A DNA stretch of 64,000 bases from Oryzias latipes (Eukaryota; Chordata; Actinopteri; Beloniformes; Adrianichthyidae): the NCBI RefSeq assembly GCF_002234675.1, contig NC_019881.2:20089494-20153493 (forward strand), in the 5' to 3' direction. Positions within the stretch are counted from its first letter, which is position 1; each line of letters begins with the position of its first letter. The position numbers and the translations under genes were made by a program. Of the stretch, positions 11,371-47,200 are shown in pieces. A model generated the notes under the pieces. That model was not told where the DNA came from. It ran no database searches and worked only from the letters and a program-made list of their open reading frames with translations.

Positions 11371-12199
11371 TATGCAACCCTGTTTATATAAAGAAACAAC
11401 CTTAATTTTATTTTATTTTATTCATTGCAAGTGTTAGGGAGTGAGGTTTTTTTTTTTTTTATAACCCCGAAAATTAGATTTTCTTAAAAAAAAATATTTT
11501 ATTAACTTAACTGTTAAACTGAACAACTTTAACTTTGTGTTTTGATCAATTTGTGGATTTTTGGCAAATGTTCTCGTCAAGTTTTGATTTGTTTCTCGTT
11601 TTTAAAGTCTTCATTTGTTGAACGCGTTTGATTTAATGTAAAATCAAACGTTGAAGTTCCTCAAATGACCACTAGAGGCAGGCTTCAAAATGAAGCACAC
11701 TTCCAACAACCTTTAGGATATTTATTGTGAAATTCTATTTGATCAGATCCTACATATTGATAAATTGATTATTTCTGATTGGCAGTTGTTCGGATCTTAA
11801 GGTGGACACAAAATAAAATGGACTCGCCTGTTTTCTGTGAGTTGTTGAGATGGGCGGAGTAAACTCGTTAATATGCTGGTTCCATTTCAGGCGTCGTTTC
11901 TGCCTTTCACAATCAGCATTTGTCTTTGGGATTAAGTGATGGGAACTGCAGTGTAGGATGGATGGATTTAGAAAACAATAGTTCTAGTTTAAAAAAGAAG
12001 GTTTTTAAGGAATTGTACAAATTCACACAAATGAAGAGCCCATTCAGTCACAATTTATTGTCAATATTTGATAGTTTCTCCTTCTCTAACTCACAAAAGA
12101 TCAATTAACAATTGCGTAATTCTGCACAACATCTTGAAACACATCTTAGAAACATTTGTAGGAAACTGTTGCATTCTGGGGGCGCCGTCTCTTCAGAGA
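11371..12199. other. No gene recognised
   Basis: AT-rich intergenic DNA between nup37 and th2 with a T run near 11,446. No coding or structural signal that I can support. Confidence 0.5.
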
Positions 12200-12970
12200 A
12201 TCCTCATTTTTCTTGGCCCGGTCATTTTAAATGAGCCGTTTTAGGCGTCTCGTTCTCCCCTCATCAGAAAGTGTTGGTGGCCTCGGCTGAGGTGAGGGCA
12301 GAGCGAACCCGGTGACCCCGGCCAGCTCAGAGGACGGGAGCAGCCCTCACATCCGTAAGGAGAGCACTTTTTGAATTATGTAGTGTTTGCGAGGCGAACG
12401 CACGCCTGAAGAGCTCGATCCAGGCTCCTTGTAACTGTTGCCCCGGCAACCAGCCTTAGTTTGCAGATTCACATCCCAGCTGTGGCTTTCTGGAGGATTT
12501 GGGTTCATGAGATCGAATTGAGCTTTCAGGTCAGAGCGCAGACAGCCGACTGTGATTTACTGCACAGTGGAATTATGGGAAATGGTCCTGGCGGAAGGTG
12601 GTGGCCGCCTGGATGCTGCTGCTGCTGCTTTTGGGACCACGAAGACGATTGGTCTTCCTGATGGGAGGTACCGGCGCGCAGCGCTCTGACGCGCTTTCAT
12701 GCCCGCCTGGAAGTGGGAACGCTGGCCGTCCGTCAAAAACCCACCAAATTCTGCAGTTGCACGCAGAAAGACGAAGGAGCGAAGCGGGTCTGTCAGCGGC
12801 AGGCCGTGATGTGGTCGGGTGTGAGGTCCCGCTGACCTGGCCCCTCTGACGTGCCGCGCCCCCGCGCTGGCTCTGGCCTCCACCAGCAGAGGCAACACGA
12901 TACTTAAATCATTCATAATTCCCTCCTTCCCTTTGCTTAATAAAACATGAAGATAGATGGCTTCCAAGAA
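12200..12970. other. GC-rich 3' flank of th2; possible conserved non-coding DNA
   Basis: GC-rich, apparently non-repetitive sequence with an X-box-like palindrome (12,437-12,450) and a CTG run near 12,616. Short open frames on both strands show no domain. The unique, non-transposon look could reflect conserved regulatory DNA or an unrecognised exon, but nothing here proves it. Confidence 0.35.
12437..12450. promoter_or_regulatory. Palindromic X-box-like motif
   Basis: GTTGCCCCGGCAAC, two perfect RFX half sites in inverted arrangement, 0.75 kb downstream of the th2 stop codon. Confidence 0.45.
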
Positions 12971-13103
12971 TTTTCCAAACCGAAAAAGGTTGGTTTGGAA
13001 GCAGAAGGTGGGGATGGGCCTACATGCTGCGTATTGTAGCGGTTTAACGGTTTTCTGAGCTTCAATCTGCCTGCAGATGGCTGCGGCTTCATGAAAGCAG
13101 AAG

Positions 13104-13109
13104 TTTATT
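13104..13109 (-). promoter_or_regulatory. Likely th2 polyadenylation signal
   Basis: AATAAA on the minus strand, about 90 bases after the th2 stop codon. It is the first canonical signal in the 3' flank. Confidence 0.6.
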
Positions 13110-13198
13110 TTCATCTACAGCACAGAGTCGATCTGCTCAAACGAGCCTCTATGCTGAATACCTGCTGCTTCATGAAGCTACCGTGCATGTTTGGACTT

Positions 13199-20403
<7,205 letters not shown>

Positions 20404-20468
20404 CTGCCCGGTCTGCCTCGCTCGCGCGCCGGTCGTTTATGGGCTCCCCCTCCCTCTGCCGCTGCAGG

Positions 20469-20520
20469 TTTAAATAAGCCCCGCCCCCAGCTGCTGCCTG
20501 TTTAATGGAGATTTACGTCA
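20469..20520 (-). promoter_or_regulatory. th2 core promoter: CRE, GC box, TATA
   Basis: Reading the minus strand towards th2: a CRE-like TGACGTAA (20,520-20,513), an E-box CAGCTG (20,493-20,488), a GC box GGGGGCGGGGC (20,488-20,478) and a TATA-like TTATTTAAA (20,477-20,469), with the ATG at 20,403. A CRE just upstream of the TATA box is the known arrangement of the mammalian TH promoter. The implied 5' UTR is about 40 nt. Confidence 0.7.
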
Positions 20521-22330
20521 CGAGGTACGCCGACGCTCCATTATTTAACAGTTAACAAACTAAATCGAGTCAGAAAAACAACAATTAAGCTTTGGAAGGT
20601 TTACGTTTTATTTATTTTTTACCCACAATGCATCTCAATAATTATCAATTGGCAGTTCAATTTGCAATATGAAAATAATAGTAATAATAATAATTTGCAT
20701 TTAGGTTCCAATAGAAAAAAAAAAAAAAAAAAAAATTACATTTTTTTAAGTAAAGTTTAGTTTAAAACTAAATGAAACATTATAAATTGTTGGGTTTTTT
20801 TGGGGGACCATAATTTAAATAAAAATGTATTTTACTACAGTCAGTTTGTTACATAATTCACCCAAACCAGCAGGTCTGCAACCTGATGCCCCGTCAGCCT
20901 CATGCAGCTCCTTTGGGTTGGAAAAAAAATGCAAACAATTTATTTTAAATTTAGTTCATTGAGTTTTGTGTTTGGATTTTCAACATGCCAGATAACTGAC
21001 TAAAATGAAGGTAAAAGGTGTCAAAGGGTTTATTATTATTATTACAATATATTGAAAGCACATACATTTTTATTTAAATTGTTCACTTTTAGTGTTTTAG
21101 GCTGTGGCTGTCAGCATTCTTTTTACCCGTTTAGTTTAAGATTTTTCAGCATTGCACCCAGATTTTTTGTTCAGTGATCTCTGGGGTATTGCATATTTTT
21201 TTAGTTGTTGGATTTCCTTTAATAGTTTTATAAAATTTGCTTTGCAACGATGCACTTTCTTTGCAAATGTAACATTTTGAGGCACCTTTTTGTTAAGGAA
21301 AAGCCTTTAAAGGCAGTGTTTTCTCATTTACAACCTGTTCAGCCAAAATTGATTCAACGTTTAGAAGTATTTTTTATCATTTCTTGTTTATAAATTTTTT
21401 TAGTGCTTATTATATTGCTTTATACTTCATCAAAGGTCAAACCTTATTTTTGAAAAAGCACTTTTCACGCTATGAGCAGCTTAACATGCTTTAAAATTGA
21501 AAACAATCTTTGTGGTTTCAGTGTCATCTTTGTTTTTTAAATTAATTTAATATTGTCAGTGTTTTTATTTTATCTCACATAGTTAATTACATAAATCTAT
21601 TTAAATCTACGGTAATATATTTGACTGTTTTTTGTTCAGTTTTATTCAGTTCCTGTTCAGTTGTGTATTTTAAAGCCTTTCAAACATACATGTTTACTCT
21701 TTTTCCTCTAATTTGTAAATAAAAGACATAAATATAATCTGGATTTCAATAACAAGAGGAAACATTCATTGAAAAATTGTCATAAAGTAAAATAATTCAC
21801 CAGTGGACAGAAACATTACAGATAGATGGCATTGATCTGGGATGTTAAACATTTTGCCTGCTTTATGTTAAGATGTGTTTTTATGGAATAGAATAAAACT
21901 CATTTGATCCCACAAATTGTTAATTATGTGGAAAATATTAAAACTGTTCAGTTTGGGTGTAGTTTTTTTTTTTTATTCACCTTAAAAATGACATGATACA
22001 GCAAAAGTGAATCAAAGTTTTATTTGAACGGAAAAATTACAATTCCAAAAAGATTTATTTCAAAGAAATCTTCTAATAGAGCTAATAAAAAAATTCATTA
22101 AGGAAATGAACTACATTTAGCTGTTCATAATCTAAATAAAACAAATGATTACGTCTAATTATACTTTTTTGTTATTAAAAAATCAACTTAAAAAAAAGAA
22201 CAGTAAAATTAATTCATTCATCTACTAATAGTAACATACGTAGTTCTACTCTAGCATCTAATTCCCTAAATTAACCTGCAGGTTTGCTCTATATCAGTCA
22301 CAGTAATATTGTAATTTTCTGCCATGCATA
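20521..22330. other. pah-th2 intergenic spacer, no gene seen
   Basis: AT-rich DNA with an A run near 20,717 and scattered T runs. The two hydroxylase coding regions are separated by 1,985 bp, so pah transcription termination and th2 promoter functions must fit here. An ATTAAA on the minus strand at about 22,334-22,339 could be the pah polyadenylation signal. Confidence 0.6.
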
Positions 22331-22388
22331 TGTATTTAATACAAAGAAAGGTTGTTTTTAGTAAGAAGACATCGGGTCAGACGAGCTT

Positions 22389-39146
<16,758 letters not shown>

Positions 39147-39300
39147 GCTGATGCTGAGCTGGAGGCTTTGCTGCACTTTGTGAGCGTGCTGCTGGGGTTT
39201 AAGGGCACGGGCCACGTGATTCCACACCCCCTTCTGCAGTGGTGTGTCATGGGACAGTTGTTGTGAAACAGAATTATTATGGCACATCTGGCTTCTGTTG
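39147..39300 (-). promoter_or_regulatory. pah 5' flank / presumed promoter region
   Basis: The sequence immediately upstream of the pah ATG is less AT-rich than its surroundings. It includes an E-box CACGTG (39,213-39,218). A weak TTAAA-type element (about 39,200) is the nearest thing to a TATA box. The transcription start cannot be placed. Confidence 0.35.
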
Positions 39301-39824
39301 CTTGAGGCTGCTCACGTAAAGTGTTGGAAAGCTTTGAGCTTCTGCAGAGCCAGAGCAGGTAGAAGTTATTTCTGCAGATGTGCCAAGATCTGAATCTGCA
39401 CAATTTGAACCGTATAACTCTTTAAACAATCATTTTTATTAGTGAAATATTTCACACAGAATCCAAACCTCCATTCTTTATAAAAGATGCAGATTTGCAT
39501 ATGATAAGAGTGGTACATTTGCCATGTACCGACTGAGCTTTAAAACTGTAAAATGGATCCTATTCTGTATTATAACATGTAACTTGATTTGAAAAGAATC
39601 AGGAGAAAACTTTTGAGCCTGGATAACTTCTTATTTATTTGTTATTTTCATTTGTGTCATCGTTTATGCGTGTTTTTGCTGTGGTCATAATCAATCTGGG
39701 ATGTCATTTTGCCTGTGGAGCAGTTGGGGGTTGTTACCCAGACAAAGTTGTTTCCTTAACATGCAAAATGCATTTTCCTCTAAACTTTAAATTCCCATGG
39801 GAATCATCATTTGATCTATTTCCA
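39301..39824. other. pah upstream DNA, nothing recognised
   Basis: AT-rich non-coding sequence without repeats or frames that I can support. Confidence 0.5.
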
Positions 39825-40135
39825 AGGCATTCCCAGTGGTCTTTTAATTAGAATTATGTTTTTTTGTTGTTGTTTTTTTAGCCTTAATCCAAACACCTGT
39901 GTCATTCTCTGGAACATAATTTCTGCAAAGCCTCAGTACTTCATAGAAATTTACGTCACAAATACGATCTTTTTCCAATAGCATTTTTTCATCTCCTTCT
40001 GATTCACAACAATTTGAATAAAGAAAAACTCAGAAATGTGATTTTTATCTTAATTTTCTTTATATGTGTTCTCTATTATCAGAAAATGCCACAAGAACAT
40101 GTTTAAAAACACCATTTTTATTGAATTGGGTCCCA
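39825..40135 (+). repeat. Dispersed repeat family, copy 5
   Basis: GGCATTCCCAGTGGTC, TTTTAATTAGAATTATG, TTTTTTAGCCTTAATCC, GGAACATAATTTCTGCA and CTGATTCACAACAATTTG blocks in family order. It lacks the central GC-rich part. Confidence 0.75.
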
Positions 40136-40228
40136 TTTATTAGTTCCTTAACGACTTTTGCTCCGTTTACTGTCTTTGGGTCAAATTTGCTTGTTGGTTT
40201 GTGAAAGGCAAACCCAGACCCGCGTTCT

Positions 40229-40439
40229 TAACCCTTCTGCTATCTTAGGTGACCCCCCCCTTACATTGTCGTGTTCTCCCTACCGTGACAAAGGTGGATA
40301 AAGGTGGAAAGATTTCATGTAATCCATGGACACCAGTGAAGATCACAAATCATTGAAGAAAAAAGGTGCAGAGCACTGTCTAGTGGGTCTAGATGACCCA
40401 ACTCCCAATGTTAAACTGCCTAGGATAGCACAAGGGTTA
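40229..40439. mobile_element. Short MITE, copy B
   Basis: About 210 bp. Ends ACCCTTCTGCTATCTTAG and CTAGGATAGCACAAGGGT form an imperfect inverted repeat, each followed outward by TA, suggesting a TA target. High identity with copy A at 33,259-33,455. Confidence 0.82.
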
Positions 40440-40485
40440 CGCAGACCAGGGTTTTCTTGTTTGTTCCACACCAGAGTTCAGGGGG

Positions 40486-40960
40486 GGAATTCAGACTGGA
40501 ACAATCTTTTGTTCCGCATCGAGTCCAATTAATTTGTCCCGGGTCGAGTCCTTAGTTTGGTCTGTATTCAGACTGCCATAAAGCGGACCATCCTGTTCTG
40601 GACCAAAGCTTGTAAAGAAAACCAAGTGACTAAAGATCTTTTCAGTCATTGGCCAAGAACTACAAGGGCGAGTCAAAACAAGAAGAAAAGGATGGACGTG
40701 CTGCTCTTTACAACCCGGTTCACTTATTAAAACTCTGTTAATTATCAGTTTGGGACGTCGGGAACAACCCTTTACTTTGGTACAGCGGTGGCCTGCTGCA
40801 AGGCGGTGTGTGCTTTAACTCAGAGGAGGCTAGCAACTGTAGTGCTGAGACGTCAGGCATGATGGTAATAAGTCTTTATGACATATACATTAAAAGTTGT
40901 TTAAATGAGTCTGCATTCATCCCACCACATTTTAATCAGTTGCTGTGTCTCATCTTTGAG
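40486..40960. mobile_element. Transposon with ATTCAGACTGGA end, copy B (right-truncated)
   Basis: Starts GGAATTCAGACTGGAACAAT and follows the order of copy A: TGGTCTGTATTCAGACTG, AAAGATCTTTTCAGTCATTG, TTTACTTTGGTACAGCGGTG, TTTTAATCAGTTGCTGTGTC. It then passes directly into a LINE tail, so the right terminal repeat is missing. Confidence 0.7.
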
Positions 40961-40964
40961 GTGT

Positions 40965-41095
40965 TTCTGCGTTCTACAGACTAGCAATCTGTCCAGGGTG
41001 TACCCTGCCCTCACAAAACTGTAGCGAGGGTAGGCTCCAGCAGCCTGTGACCCCAAAAGGGATTCAACAGGTTTGGAAAATGGATGGATGGCATT
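40965..41095 (+). mobile_element. LINE/SINE 3' tail
   Basis: CTGTCCAGGGTGTACCCTGC, GGGTAGGCTCCAGCAGCC and GGAAAATGGATGGATGG: the standard 3' end shared by teleost L2-type LINEs and dependent SINEs. Confidence 0.75.
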
Positions 41096-41279
41096 TCTGT
41101 TACACTTCTGCATGCTTGCATTTAAAGCAACATCTTGCAAATTTAAATTGTAATGGGAAACTAGAACAAAATGTGTTCCCTTAATTAATTTGAGATACAA
41201 TCATCAAATTGTCCCCAGGAAGGCTAAACCCCAATGACTACTTTTTTTTTTTAACATCATAAAACATTCCTATAAGTCT

Positions 41280-41420
41280 CCTTACCTTGTCTGGACAGCC
41301 ATTTTTGGAGCACACTTGAATGAAGATTGAAGATTTGTTTTATAAATATACATTTCACAAAAGCAAGATCTCAAATGGTAAAGCACAGTGGTGGTAGTAT
41401 CATGTTGTGGATTGACCACA
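41280..41420 (+). pseudogene. Tc1-like transposase remnant
   Basis: The string CACAGTGGTGGTAGTATCAT followed by GTTGTGG matches the Tc1 GGGSIMLW region. The surroundings are too decayed to follow further. Confidence 0.5.
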
Positions 41421-42825
41421 ACAGAGGAATTTAGGTGATTTCACTTCTGAGCATTAAATCAAACGACTAGTGTGGAAGACGGACGTCCCTCTGACAGGAA
41501 ACTTTCAGCAGACCAGACTCAGTGATGTGGGGTGTCTGCTGTGATCGGCTGGGGTCAGAGAGGATAAATTCCTTGACATTGAAATTCACACTTCTGTGAC
41601 TTTGAACATGAAATGCACGGAGTGACTTGAGTCCCACAAGACCAGAAAAGAGCATTTCACGGTCATAGGCTCACCAACCAACTTATCGGACTAAAGTTGT
41701 TCTGCAAAGATAAAGAGATTAAACTTAATCCACCGTTCACCCCTAATCCTGTGATGGACTTCAGTGCATACGGTCAGTTTACCTGGATTTCTTCTTTTAT
41801 AAGTTTCTTCTTTTATAAATAAAATTCCCTCCATTCTTTGTGAGCAAAAACATTAATTTTTTGTTTATTTCACAGCTACCGAACCTGATTTTAAGCTTTT
41901 CTCTTCTTTGGACATCGGATTCTCGCCCTTGTTGCTGAAAAACCAGCATCGCACAGAACTTGAGTTAGTAAAAGACATACATTTTTACGACAAAAAACTC
42001 AGATTTTTGATAAATGAATAAACAAAGCAAGCATCAAACAGCATAAAACTATTCATACTGAGAGAGAAGGTCACAAAAGTCAATGTTGCTGTACAAAAGT
42101 GTTAAATCAAATGAATCCATTCAAAGAGGATTTGATGAAGTGATTCGTTTCTAAGTTAGATAATTTAGTTCTGTTTTACATCAGTCAGTCATGGACTAGA
42201 AATGAAGAAATCTTTATTTTAATTAAGTAGTAATTTATTTAGTATTACTATTTTAATCCATTTGCAGTTTCATTTTCTGTATTTATTTTTTGTGACCCTC
42301 ACTTCTAATCCATTTTCTGCCTCGAAGGATTGGACTTTACAAAGTTTCCCCACGTTACCTTTTATTATCCTGCAGATATTTTTGCCTAAGAGATGCTGAA
42401 CACGTTCTTCATTCCCCCAAGAAACAGTTTGGACCCAGAAAGTGGATCAAAATTCACAAATGATTCGATAAATTGTACGTTTGTGAAATTTTAGAGGTGA
42501 AAACTGGAAAAAAAAACTGATAAAGTGATGGGTCACAATCATTCCCTTTGTGGTGAACGAATGACCGAACAGAAGCATGAGGCTCAAAATCTGCAAACAC
42601 GGCGGTTCTGCTGTAAACAAGTCACAACATTGTGGTCACATCCTGCAATTGTTTACACCAATTTCATGGTCATGTTGACACCAGAGAACCCCCCCACCCC
42701 CACCCCCCGCAGATCTACGGGGGAGGAAAAAATTAAACTTTCACAAAAACTTGTAGAAAATATATTTTAACGTGTAAAAAGGCTTGTATAGTAAAGAGAA
42801 ATCTAAAGTAAACAGAAACAAACAT
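41421..42825. other. No gene recognised
   Basis: AT-rich DNA with a C run (about 42,690). No open frame with a domain, no clear repeat boundaries. Confidence 0.5.
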
Positions 42826-42922
42826 GCACTATGGTTGTTTTAGTTGACCTGTTGCCCCCCCAGCTAAGATTTTGCTGCCATATTTGAAAAAGATGGTGAA
42901 AAAAACTGAACATTAAACCAAG
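42826..42922 (+). repeat. Duplicated repeat, copy A, left piece (split by the retrotransposon)
   Basis: ATGGTTGTTTTAGTTGACCT and CCCAGCTAAGATTTTGCTGC match 54,571-54,660. The rest of this copy resumes at 52,127, on the far side of the LTR element. Confidence 0.8.
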
Positions 42923-44220
42923 TGTAGCACTTGTGTCAAACTTAACCAGCAAAAGCTACACAAAGTTACTAGGTTCTATTTATGAAGAGAAGAAAAAACA
43001 ATGTGTTTAAATAACAGAGGGCAGGTTTATTACATTACCTTTCACAACACAAAATAGAAAAACAACATAAACAATAATTTGTTCCTAAAACTGAATTCTT
43101 TTACAAAATAAATCAGCTTTATAAAAAATAGTATAAAATAAATTGTCCTTTGTCTCGTTTGTGCACTCAATTTGTTCTCTACCCGGGTAGGATAAATGAA
43201 TGTGTATAGGAATATTCCTTATCTCTTGTCCTGTCAGATTGGGTTAAATCCTGTTGATGGGAATCAGTAACAGCTGGCCACACTGTACGTCAATCTTCAA
43301 CAGGATACTCTCGTTCTACGCCTGGCTCGCCATCCACTTCCAACGAAGAATTGTAGTCCGAGCTACAATTGAGGGTCATCAAAACAATTCTGCACATAGT
43401 ACAGAATAAATCAGACACATTATAATCTATATTTCAAGTGAGATCTCATCTTTCAATAAACTCAGTATCTTTTCCCTGTAATTTGGAAATTGTTTTTATG
43501 GTTTTCTTTTTTTATTAGTTCACCAAAACCAATTTACGAACAGAAAATTCAGTAATCCTTTTAACAAGTATTTACTATTAGTAAAAGGAATTTCCCTTTC
43601 CACAAATCTGAAAAAAATAACTGTATGAATAAAGTTTTAACAAATAAAATTATTATAACCATGGTATAATACAATTCTTTTTAAACAATGAATACTTCAA
43701 CCACCTTTTCAATTAACTTTTCAAAAGTACATATTCACGCATATGTATACCAGAAAGAGATCAAATAAAGTAAACATTTATAACACAGTTAATACACAAC
43801 TTAACATTTTCTACATACTCCGAATTGTTTTGTTCCCCTTTTTAACAAAATTTAATTTAAAACATAACCGTCAACTCCACATACAACTCTTTCCTACTCA
43901 CCGGAGTTTCCAAGAATTCTTAAACACGACACGCGTTCACAACGTAGCCGCTCTGAAAATGTTCTTTCGGCACACAACGTAACCGTAACATAACACTGCC
44001 GATCTTTCTCTGCTGGTCACGCAGCTCCTTCTCTGCCTCGTGCTTGCAAGAAAAAAACGCAGACACAAGATGGCACCCTCCACAGAGCCCTGCATGGTAT
44101 GCCTGGAGGGCCAAACCATCTCTACCGCAAAGGAAAAATTAACCCTTTAATTGCCAATAGGAAAATTAACCCTTTAAAAACCTGTAGGAAAAAATAAATG
44201 CTTTTTCTAAGTGGGTTACA
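42923..44220 (-). repeat. 3' LTR (1,298 bp)
   Basis: Identical by eye to the 5' LTR at a constant offset of 7,850, except that four bases TAAC (about 43,986-43,989) stand where the 5' LTR has 60 bases. A 79-codon open stretch found in both LTRs is a chance frame. Confidence 0.95.
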
Positions 44221-44231
44221 CCCTCCCCCCC
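44221..44231 (-). promoter_or_regulatory. Polypurine tract of the LTR retrotransposon
   Basis: GGGGGGGAGGG on the element strand, directly against the 3' LTR start TGTAACCC. This is the usual primer for plus-strand DNA synthesis. Confidence 0.85.
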
Positions 44232-44273
44232 AAAAAATAACATGAGTCCCATCATGTTACATCGTGTCAATAA

Positions 44274-47200
44274 CTATATCTCATACACTAGATGGTGATC
44301 AGTCTCGTGTATAGAATCAAGTGCGCGATTAAAACCTTCCAATAAACTCTGAGCAAAAGAAATCAGAGGCGTTCCAAGCTGCGGATAATGAAACCGACGT
44401 GGTGGTCTTTTTAACCGCTCAGACTTTCTTAGTGCTGTGTCATCGTCATTTAATTCCACCGTTTCCTCCCTTTTTTCGGTCTGTGTGACAACAGCTTCAT
44501 CAACAGGGGGTGTTATATTCTGTCCCTGACTCAGCATATGCTTCACTGCATCTGTCAAACACTCGGTATGGTTGTTATCACTGCCTGGAATTGACTGCGT
44601 CTCATCCATGCCAGGGAACTGAGCTGCATTATCAACCTCCTCATTACCGATATTTTCACAAATGTCATTTCCTGTCTCCCCTTCCAACATTTGCTGAGAA
44701 TCACTTTCAGGGAGAAGTGAAGGGTTTTCAGGTGTAACCTGGTCACTGGGCATTTGACCTTCTGGAGCACTGGAAAGGACCCCTCCTTGGTTAATGTCAT
44801 AAACTTTGGTAAAGGTCTCAGTGTTACTCAGCGGCTCACTATGTAGTACTTCATAATCCTCATCAGAATCAGAACATTCTTGTGCAGGATTCTGAGACTG
44901 AGTTTGTCTAGTTCTGGGTCGACAGGGAGGTTTTGGTATGTTACCCTCATTTTCGTCCATTTCAGATAAATTTCCACAAGGTAGTAGAAGATCCCTATGA
45001 AGGGTTCGAGCTGGAGCATCCCCATTCACTGGCTGAACCATGTACACTGGCAAATCTCCCATTTGCTTCAAAACATGATAGACTGTGGGCTCCCACTTAT
45101 CAGCCAGTTTGTGTTTGCTCCTCAAGCGCAAGTTTCTTACTAGAACTCTGTCCCCCACAGCAAGGGTGGATTCCCTAACACGTTTGTCAAAATGCTGCTT
45201 GTTTCTTTTTGCAACTTTCTCTGCGTTTGCAAAGGCATTTTGATAGCTCTCCTCCAGACGAGCTTTCAAGTTACTGACGTACTGAGAGTGTGTCGGTGCT
45301 TGTGCCTCTTTGACTGGCAAGTTGAATGCAAGGTCAACAGGTAGTCTGGGTTGCCTGCCAAACATTAGCTCATAAGGACTGAATCCAGTGACTTCATTTT
45401 TCGTACAATTGTACGCATGAGCGAGAGTTTTGACGTAATCACGCCAGTGAGTTTTCTGCTCATTTGTCAACGTACCCAACATACTAAGAAGTGTGCGATT
45501 AAATCGCTCCACTGGATTACCTCTGGGATGATATGGACTTGTCCTTACTTTCCTGATACCAGTCAAACAACATAGTTCCTTAATCACCCGAGATTCAAAA
45601 TCTCTACCTTGATCGCTATGGAGCCGCTCAGGAAACCCATAGTGCACAAGGAACTGTTCCCAAAGACATTTTGCAACTGTGGTTGCCTTTTGATTTCGCG
45701 TAGGCAAGGCCACTGCATATTTTGTGAAGTGGTCTGTTATTACCAAAATGTCCTTAGTATTTTTACTGTCAGGTTCCAATGATAAAAAATCCATACAAAC
45801 CAATTCCATTGGTCGTGTTGTCCTGATATTGACAAGAGGTGCCGCCTTTTCAGGCGGGGACTTCCTTCTGACACATCGTCCACAGTTTTTTATCTTTGCT
45901 TCAACATCTGCAGCCATTTTTGGCCAATAAAATCTAGTTCTTACTAGATCTTGGGTCCGTTCTAAACCCATGTGTCCCATGTCATCATGGAGGCACCTGA
46001 GAACATCAGACCTCAAAGCCATTGGAAGTACAAGCTGATAAGTGGTCACCGTATCGCACTGCCTCCTTCTATACAGCAAACCATCTCTCAACTCAAGACG
46101 CTTCCACTCCTTCAGCATCAGTTTCAAGCCAGGGGATCCATCTGTGATGTCACGAGGCACATTCACGCCTGCTTTTATCAACTGCATCACTTGACTGATG
46201 TCTGGATCCCTCTCTTGATGGGTTCTAATATCACTGTCAGAAAAAATTGGAATTGCAATCTGAGCCAACAAATCATCATCACAAACATACCCATCTGGTA
46301 CAGCGTCTGCATGTACTGCAAGAGACTCAACCAATGTGATAGAAGGTAAGTAGTCCTTGGTTACACTTAAAAGATGTTTGTAGCACACAGCAGCCACTCC
46401 ATCAGGACTCAGTTCATGTTCTTCTTGCTCGCATGGTGATGGAGACAACAAATGGGAAGTGAACTGTTTTATGTGTTCTTCTTCCTCTTTTGAAGCAGGA
46501 TCATCAGAAAGGCTATGATGAGGCCGACGAGAGAGCCCATCTGCATCTTGATTAGCCTTTCCAGCCCTGTATTTAAGATGAAAGTCAAAAGTAGAAAGAG
46601 CTGCCAACCACCGATAACTGGCTGCGTCTAACTTGGCAGAAGTGAGAATATAAGTTAAAGGGTTGTTGTCAGTTACCACCTGGAATGTATTGCCATAAAG
46701 ATAGTCATGGAATTTTTCAACAATGGACCATTTCAGGGCCAAAAATTCCAGTTTGTGAGCTGGATATCTAGCCTCGCTTGGAGAAAGTCCTCTACTGGCA
46801 TAAGCAATCACTTGCATTTTGCCATTTTGTTCCTGATACAAAGCAGCACCCAAGCCAGTGGTGCTAGCATCAGTGTGGAGAACATAGGGGAGTTTAGGGT
46901 TTGCAAACCCCAGTATCGGAGCAGAGGTCAATCTCTCTTTTATGCACTCAAAAGCTTCCTGACAAGAACCTGTCCATCGGTCTGCAAAAGGCTCTTTTGG
47001 ATTTCGATATACTCTCTGGCAGGTGGTTCCTTTTTGTCCCTTCCGTAATGGAGGGTAACCTGCTGTTAGTTCATTCAAAGGTTTGACGATTTTGGAATAA
47101 TCTTTTACAAAACGGCGATAGTAGCCTGCAAAGCCTAGAAAGGACTTCAACTGTTTTAGAGTTTGTGGTACTGGCCAAGTTTTTATAGCAGCAATCTTCT

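Noticed and set aside
12557..13114. 185-codon minus-strand open frame downstream of th2
   Set aside because: Overlaps the th2 3' UTR and its polyadenylation signal, is low in recognisable motifs, and has an equally open frame on the other strand.
43743..43982. 79-codon open frame repeated identically at 51,593-51,832
   Set aside because: It lies inside the LTRs and is duplicated only because the LTRs are; no domain and no reason to think it is translated.
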